A stretch of 10,606 nt of DNA from Methylocystaceae bacterium (GTDB lineage: Bacteria > Pseudomonadota > Alphaproteobacteria > Rhizobiales > Beijerinckiaceae), in NCBI GenBank assembly GCA_003152255.1, contig PLZT01000203.1:35414-46019 (forward strand). Reading direction: 5' to 3'. Each line of letters begins with the position of its first letter. The first letter of the stretch is position 1. Position numbers and translations under genes: made by a program. Positions 7,445 through 10,606 of this stretch are shown here, piece by piece. A model generated the notes under the pieces. The model saw only the letters and a list, made by a program, of their open reading frames with translations, had not been told where the DNA came from and ran no database searches.

Positions 7445-7463
7445 ATGGTTAAGATTCAGCTAA
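7445..7463 (-). promoter_or_regulatory. CtrA-like binding box containing a GANTC methylation site
   Basis: Read on the - strand, TTAACCAT (7452-7445) is preceded by TTAG (7463-7460) with a 7-base spacer. This resembles the alphaproteobacterial CtrA pattern TTAA-N7-TTAA (one mismatch) and also the TTAACCAT half-site form. The spacer contains GATTC (7453-7457), a GANTC site for the cell-cycle methylase CcrM. It lies 106 bases upstream of the TTG start of the glycosylphosphotransferase gene. The bases are seen directly; binding is inferred. Confidence 0.4.
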
Positions 7464-7562
7464 GAACGAATGGATCGGCGGCGCTTGGAATGCGTCTCGC
7501 CGCGGCGTCGGAATCGATGTATTTGAGGTAAACGGATTTTTCTTGGGCGAGACGCGCAAGAA

Positions 7563-7578
7563 TTGGGCCTTGGCCCAA
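7563..7578. repeat. Palindromic operator-like sequence
   Basis: TTGGGCC (7563-7569), TT, GGCCCAA (7572-7578) is a perfect 7-bp inverted repeat with a 2-base centre. That suits a dimeric DNA-binding protein better than an RNA hairpin. It ends 24 bases before the proposed -35 of the HNH promoter. The binding protein is unknown. Confidence 0.45.
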
Positions 7579-7598
7579 ATTCCCGCGGAGGATTTAGG

Positions 7599-7614
7599 CG
7601 CCTTCACAAAGGCG
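7599..7614. repeat. Inverted repeat centred on the HNH -35 box
   Basis: CGCCTT (7599-7604), CACA, AAGGCG (7609-7614) is a perfect 6-bp inverted repeat. The proposed -35 hexamer TTCACA (7603-7608) sits in its centre, so a protein bound here would compete with RNA polymerase. Confidence 0.4.
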
Positions 7615-7630
7615 TCATCCTGGCTATAGA
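7603..7630 (+). promoter_or_regulatory. Probable sigma-70-type promoter of the HNH gene
   Basis: TTCACA (7603-7608, five of six to TTGACA), a 16-base spacer, and TATAGA (7625-7630, four of six to TATAAT). Transcription would begin near 7637, giving a leader of about 70 bases that includes the hairpin at 7649-7683 and the ribosome site GAGAGG at 7695-7700. Confidence 0.5.
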
Positions 7631-7648
7631 CTATCCCAAGACATTCGT

Positions 7649-7683
7649 AAGGGGATTCCCGAGCAATGCGGGAGCGACCCCTT
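7649..7683 (+). promoter_or_regulatory. Two-part hairpin in the HNH leader
   Basis: AAGGGG (7649-7654) pairs with CCCCTT (7678-7683). Inside it, TCCCG (7657-7661) pairs with CGGGA (7669-7673) around a 7-base loop, leaving a 2/4-base internal loop. No T run follows, so it is not a plain terminator. It ends 11 bases before the Shine-Dalgarno sequence. It may stabilise the mRNA or influence translation; the role is inferred. Confidence 0.4.
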
Positions 7684-7708
7684 CTTGTCCAGATGAGAGG
7701 CGCGCGGC

Positions 7709-8281
7709 GTGACCGTTCCTTTTCGCAGCCAAAATGTCTCGCCGCAGGCGTGCCCGGCGCTCGTGCTCAACGCTGACTTTCGTCCGCTGAGCTACTATCC
7801 GCTGTCGCTGTGGGGCTGGCAGGACGCGATCAAGGCGGTCTTCCTCGACCGGGTCAACATCGTCTCCGAATACGACAAGGTGGTCAAAAGCCCATCCTTT
7901 GAAATGCGGCTGCCCTCCGTTGTGTCGCTCAAAGCCTATGTCCGGCCCACGCGCCACCCGGCCTTCACGCGCTTTAACGTGTTTTTGCGCGACCGTTTCA
8001 CCTGCCAATATTGCGGCGAGCACGACGAACTGACCTTCGATCACGTCATTCCGCGCTCCAAGGGCGGCGCGACCACCTGGGAGAATGTCGTCGCGGCCTG
8101 CTCCCCCTGCAATCTGCGCAAAAGCGACCGGCTGCCCGTTGAGGCGCGCATGACGCCAGCGCAAAAGCCCTTCGCGCCGACGGTCGCCGACCTCCATCGC
8201 AACGGGCGGCTGTTTCCGCCCAATTATCTGCATGAGAGTTGGATGGATTATCTCTATTGGGATTCGGTGCTGGAGCCTTGA
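7709..8281 (+). CDS. HNH endonuclease-fold protein
   Basis: The protein has 190 residues, starting at GTG 7709 with GAGAGG eight bases upstream. The C-terminal half is a zinc-type HNH domain. CQYC (Cys99, Cys102) and CSPC (Cys131, Cys134) form a four-cysteine zinc site, and DHVIPRSKGG (Asp111-His112) followed by TWENVVAAC (Asn126) supplies the beta-beta-alpha metal motif. The N-terminal part (ALVLNADFRPLSYYPLSLWGWQDAIKAVFLDRV) is typical of a group found across alphaproteobacteria, cyanobacteria and others. All key residues are present, so nuclease activity is plausible. The biological role is not established, and it is not next to restriction or phage genes. It overlaps the following membrane-protein frame. 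Confidence 0.88.
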   Translation: MTVPFRSQNVSPQACPALVLNADFRPLSYYPLSLWGWQDAIKAVFLDRVNIVSEYDKVVKSPSFEMRLPSVVSLKAYVRPTRHPAFTRFNVFLRDRFTCQYCGEHDELTFDHVIPRSKGGATTWENVVAACSPCNLRKSDRLPVEARMTPAQKPFAPTVADLHRNGRLFPPNYLHESWMDYLYWDSVLEP

Positions 8282-8766
8282 TCGCGAATTTGCTGCGTCG
8301 AACTGTCGTTATGTCGTTCGGCTTCATCGTCGCGGCGAGCGCCGGCGCGCTGTTCCTGCCGCTCGCCGCGCTGTTCGATCCGATCGTGCGGGAGGTCGGC
8401 TTCGACACGGCGGCGTCCGGCTTATTCGCGGCGCTCGACGACGCGGGCGATCCGACGGCCGGCTTCGCGGCGCTTGGCTTTGTTTTCCGGTCGATATTGA
8501 TCGCGGTATGCGCCCTGCCGTTGGCTGTCGCGGCGCTCATCGGCGAGATCGCCGGCGCGCGCAAATGGGTTTGGTATGTCGGCGTCAGCGGCTTTCTGGC
8601 CGCCGCCTCGCCATGGATCGCCCGGGCGACGCGAGGTCTCCCGCAGGCGCATCGGGCCAGCCCGCTGGAGCTTCGCATCGCGGCGCTGTTTTTCCTCACC
8701 GGCGCGGTGACCGGCTGGGTTTATTGGCTGATCGCGAGGCCCGGGCGAGGAGAGGGGCGGGTGTAG
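8278..8766 (+). CDS. Four-helix membrane protein of unknown function
   Basis: This frame gives about 162 residues and four likely membrane helices: VVMSFGFIVAASAGALFLPL, FRSILIAVCALPLAVAALIG, WVWYVGVSGFLAAASPWIA and ALFFLTGAVTGWVYWLIA. A basic LLRR precedes the first helix, and the C-terminus is short and Arg/Gly-rich. The start is uncertain. TTG 8278 overlaps the HNH stop as TTGA, with GGAG close by. TTG 8239, TTG 8290 (just before LRR) and ATG 8311 are alternatives in the same frame. The overlap suggests co-transcription and coupling with the HNH gene. I do not recognise a named family and assign no function. Confidence 0.72.
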   Translation: MIANLLRRTVVMSFGFIVAASAGALFLPLAALFDPIVREVGFDTAASGLFAALDDAGDPTAGFAALGFVFRSILIAVCALPLAVAALIGEIAGARKWVWYVGVSGFLAAASPWIARATRGLPQAHRASPLELRIAALFFLTGAVTGWVYWLIARPGRGEGRV

Positions 8767-8782
8767 TCCGCCGGCGCATCCG

Positions 8783-10381
8783 TCAGCGCGACATCCCGCC
8801 AAAAATATTGCGCATCACCTCGCGGCTGATCTGCGTGCCGATCGAGCGCGCCGCCGATTGCAGAGCGGCGCGCGCGGCGAGTTCGCCCGCCGACATGCGC
8901 TTCGGGTTCGTGCGCGTGAACAATCCGCCGACCATGCCGCCGATCTTGCCGAGCATGCCGCCGGCCGCCGAGGCCTCCGTGGGCGCCGCTTCCGGAGCCG
9001 GGGCGCCGCCGGGCGTCGTCGTCGCTGGCGGCGGCGTCACGGGCTTCGCGCCGACGCTCTCCATGCGCGCGCCGGCGCGCTTTTGCAGCACTTCGAATGC
9101 GGATTCGCGGTCCATTGGCGTATCGTAAAGCCCATAAAGCGGGCTGTTCTCGATCGCCGCTTGGCGCTCCTCCGCCGTGATCGTCCCGACCCGCGCGTTC
9201 GGCGGCGCGATCAGCGCGCGGTCGACCATTTCGGGCGTCCCCTTGGCGTCGAGCATCGACACCAGCGCTTCGCCGACGCCAAGCTGCATGATCGCCTCGG
9301 CCGTGTCGAACTCCTTGTTCTGGCGAAAGGTCTCCGCCGCCGCCCGCACCGCCTTCTGGTCGCGCGGCGTGAAGGCGCGCAGCGCGTGCTGGATGCGGTT
9401 GCCGAGTTGGCCCAGCACCGTGTCCGGCACGTCGAGCGGATTCTGCGTGACGAAATAGACGCCGACGCCCTTGGAGCGAATCAACCGCACCACCTGCTCG
9501 ATGGCCGTCAGAAGATTCTTGGGCGCGTCGGTGAACAGCAGATGCGCCTCGTCGAAGAAGAACACGAGTTTGGGCGTATCGAGATCGCCGACCTCGGGCA
9601 GATGCGCGAATAATTCCGTCAACATCCACAGCAGGAAGGTCGCGTAGAGACGCGGCGCGCGCATGAGCTTGTCGGCGGCGAGAATATTGATGTAGCCGCG
9701 GCCGGTCGCGTCCTTGGCGATGAAGTCTTGCAAGTCGAGCGCGGGCTCGCCGAGGAATTTGTCGCCGCCCTGATTCTCCAGCACCAGGAGCTGGCGCTGA
9801 ATCGCCCCGATCGTGGCCGGCGCGACATTGCCGAACTTGGTTTGCACGTCGCTGGCGTTGTCCGCGACGAAGCCGAGCGCCGCGCGCAAATCCTTTAGGT
9901 CCAGCAGCAACAGGCCCTGTTCGTCGGCGACGCGGAACACGATGTTCAGCACGCCCTCCTGCGTATCGTTGAGGCCCAGCATGCGCGAGAGCAGCAGCGG
10001 CCCCAATTCCGCGACGGTGGCGCGCACGGGATGTCCTTGTCCGCCATAGATGTCCCAGAACACCACGGGAAATTTGTCCGGGGCATAGGTCAGCCCGAGA
10101 TCCTTCGCGCGGGCGACGAAGGCGGGGCGGGAGTCGCCCGGCTGCGACAGGCCGGCGAGATCGCCCTTCACATCGGCGAGGAACACCGCCGTTCCGGCCT
10201 TGGAGAACCCTTCCGCGAGGCGTTGCAGCGAGACGGTCTTGCCGCCGCCGGTGGCGCCGGAAATCAGCCCGTGGCGATTGCCGAGCGGCAGCAGCAGATA
10301 ACGATAGACTCGATCCCGCGCGGTCCCGCCGCTCGCCGCGACGAGAATTTTGCCCGGTGCGGCGTTGGGGTCGTCGGTCAT
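8783..10381 (-). CDS. HerA-like ATPase, DUF853 family
   Basis: This 532-residue P-loop ATPase belongs to the HerA/FtsK superfamily, the group that includes E. coli YjgR. Walker A GATGGGKT is at 42-49, Walker B KLVFFFDEAH at 271-280 (Asp277, Glu278) and a sensor-like VTQNPLDVPD at 311-320. A Pro/Ala/Thr-rich linker (about 447-475) separates the ATPase core from a conserved C-terminal tail (GGMVGGLFTRTNPKR and the stretch to FGGMSR). It is cytoplasmic; a DNA-translocating role is inferred from the superfamily, and physiological function is not established. The ATG at 10381 has GGAG nine bases upstream and places ILVAASGG near the N-terminus, as in relatives. An ATG-less extension upstream to 10498 is open but looks non-coding. 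It converges on the membrane-protein gene with a 16-base gap. Confidence 0.92.
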   Translation of the reverse strand: MTDDPNAAPGKILVAASGGTARDRVYRYLLLPLGNRHGLISGATGGGKTVSLQRLAEGFSKAGTAVFLADVKGDLAGLSQPGDSRPAFVARAKDLGLTYAPDKFPVVFWDIYGGQGHPVRATVAELGPLLLSRMLGLNDTQEGVLNIVFRVADEQGLLLLDLKDLRAALGFVADNASDVQTKFGNVAPATIGAIQRQLLVLENQGGDKFLGEPALDLQDFIAKDATGRGYINILAADKLMRAPRLYATFLLWMLTELFAHLPEVGDLDTPKLVFFFDEAHLLFTDAPKNLLTAIEQVVRLIRSKGVGVYFVTQNPLDVPDTVLGQLGNRIQHALRAFTPRDQKAVRAAAETFRQNKEFDTAEAIMQLGVGEALVSMLDAKGTPEMVDRALIAPPNARVGTITAEERQAAIENSPLYGLYDTPMDRESAFEVLQKRAGARMESVGAKPVTPPPATTTPGGAPAPEAAPTEASAAGGMLGKIGGMVGGLFTRTNPKRMSAGELAARAALQSAARSIGTQISREVMRNIFGGMSR

Positions 10382-10469
10382 GGCGCAAGGCTCCGTGAGA
10401 ATCACGCGCGGCGGCGTGTGGCGCCGCATCATCGCAGAGGCGGCGTCCGCGCAAAAGAGCGTCGCGCGC

Positions 10470-10499
10470 TTGACGTCGGGGACCGCGCGGCCCAACAAT
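10470..10499 (+). promoter_or_regulatory. Possible + strand promoter for a gene beyond the right edge
   Basis: TTGACG (10470-10475, five of six) and AACAAT (10494-10499, four of six) are separated by 18 bases. Transcription would begin near 10506 and read toward the ATG at 10597. Spacing and matches are acceptable but not strong. Confidence 0.35.
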
Positions 10500-10507
10500 A
10501 GAACCGT

Positions 10508-10523
10508 GTCGAGCGTTTTCGAC
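10508..10523. repeat. Short inverted repeat at the proposed transcription start
   Basis: GTCGA (10508-10512), six bases, TCGAC (10519-10523). The arms are perfect but short, and TCGA is common in this DNA, so chance is a real alternative. Its position just after the proposed -10 would suit an operator. Confidence 0.25.
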
Positions 10524-10596
10524 CGTGGTGGGGGCCAGACCGCTCTGAGAACGCTTTGAAGACAATGGTTTATCTTTCAGCGTAAGGGTCGCGTCG

Positions 10597-10606
10597 ATGG
10601 ATCGCC
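10597..10606 (+). CDS. Possible start of a divergent gene (partial)
   Basis: ATG GAT CGC begins at 10597, with AAGGG (10584-10588) eight bases upstream, and then the window ends. Only three codons are visible, so no product can be named. The upstream promoter-like sequence and the divergent orientation from the HerA-like gene support a real start. Confidence 0.35.

Larger units (their letters stand above)
7340..7708. other. Large divergent regulatory region, no gene
   Basis: These 369 bases separate the glycosylphosphotransferase start (- strand) from the HNH start (+ strand). I find no convincing gene. The region is less GC-rich than its neighbours around 7440-7580. It holds a CtrA-like box with a GANTC site, inverted repeats at 7563-7578 and 7599-7614, a probable promoter at 7603-7630 and a hairpin at 7649-7683. 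Three GANTC sites occur here (7453, 7511, 7654). Confidence 0.6.

Noticed and set aside
7709..10381. HNH nuclease plus HerA-like ATPase as an anti-phage system
   Set aside because: The genes converge rather than form an operon. The ATPase is the widespread DUF853 type, not the HerA of known defence pairs, and the HNH protein is of a broadly conserved housekeeping-like group. No mobile or phage genes are nearby.
8721..10565. 614-codon - strand frame overlapping the HerA-like gene
   Set aside because: It is out of frame with the Walker A/B-containing protein and gives an Arg-rich, motif-free sequence.
1..10606. tRNA, rRNA, CRISPR, insertion sequence or integration site
   Set aside because: Reading both strands I found no cloverleaf-like segment, no spaced direct repeats, no transposase motifs and no duplicated target sites. 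Composition is even throughout.

Overview
The window is GC-rich (roughly two thirds G+C by eye) chromosomal DNA from an alphaproteobacterium, most likely order Hyphomicrobiales (Rhizobiales). A Methylocystis/Methylosinus/Beijerinckiaceae-type genome would fit, but that is inferred from protein style and gene content, not from any marker. Supporting signs are the waaA-lpxK pair next to a DUF2093 gene, a small HNH protein of the kind widely kept in rhizobial genomes, and a DUF853 (HerA-like) ATPase. I see no tRNA, rRNA, insertion sequence, CRISPR array or phage gene.

Layout, left to right. Bases 1-81 are the 3' end of an unrecognised gene. A Do-family periplasmic serine protease (degP, 204-1694) follows, closed by a strong intrinsic terminator (1715-1745). 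Next come waaA (Kdo transferase) and lpxK (tetraacyldisaccharide 4'-kinase), two steps of lipid A-Kdo assembly, on the + strand. A 73-codon DUF2093 gene on the - strand converges on lpxK, with a 6-base 3' overlap. A TetA-like MFS exporter gene (4627-5855) is split by what looks like a single-base deletion near 5359. Its 3' end overlaps by 19 bases the end of a - strand polyprenyl-phosphate glycosylphosphotransferase (WcaJ/ExoY type), which starts exopolysaccharide repeat-unit synthesis. A 369-base intergenic region (7340-7708) carries several regulatory-looking sequences: a CtrA-like box containing a GANTC site, two inverted repeats, a plausible promoter and a leader hairpin. Downstream of it are an HNH protein and an overlapping four-helix membrane protein of unknown function on the + strand, then a convergent DUF853 HerA-like ATPase on the - strand. 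The last ~130 bases look like the promoter region of a + strand gene that begins at the window edge.

Together the recognisable genes are mostly envelope functions: periplasmic protein quality control, lipid A and Kdo assembly, exopolysaccharide priming and an efflux pump. I do not see a convincing new multi-gene system. The points most worth a second look are the frameshifted transporter, the short ORF coupled to degP, the CtrA/GANTC box, the operator-like repeat centred on the HNH promoter, and the conserved but uncharacterised HNH plus membrane-protein pair.
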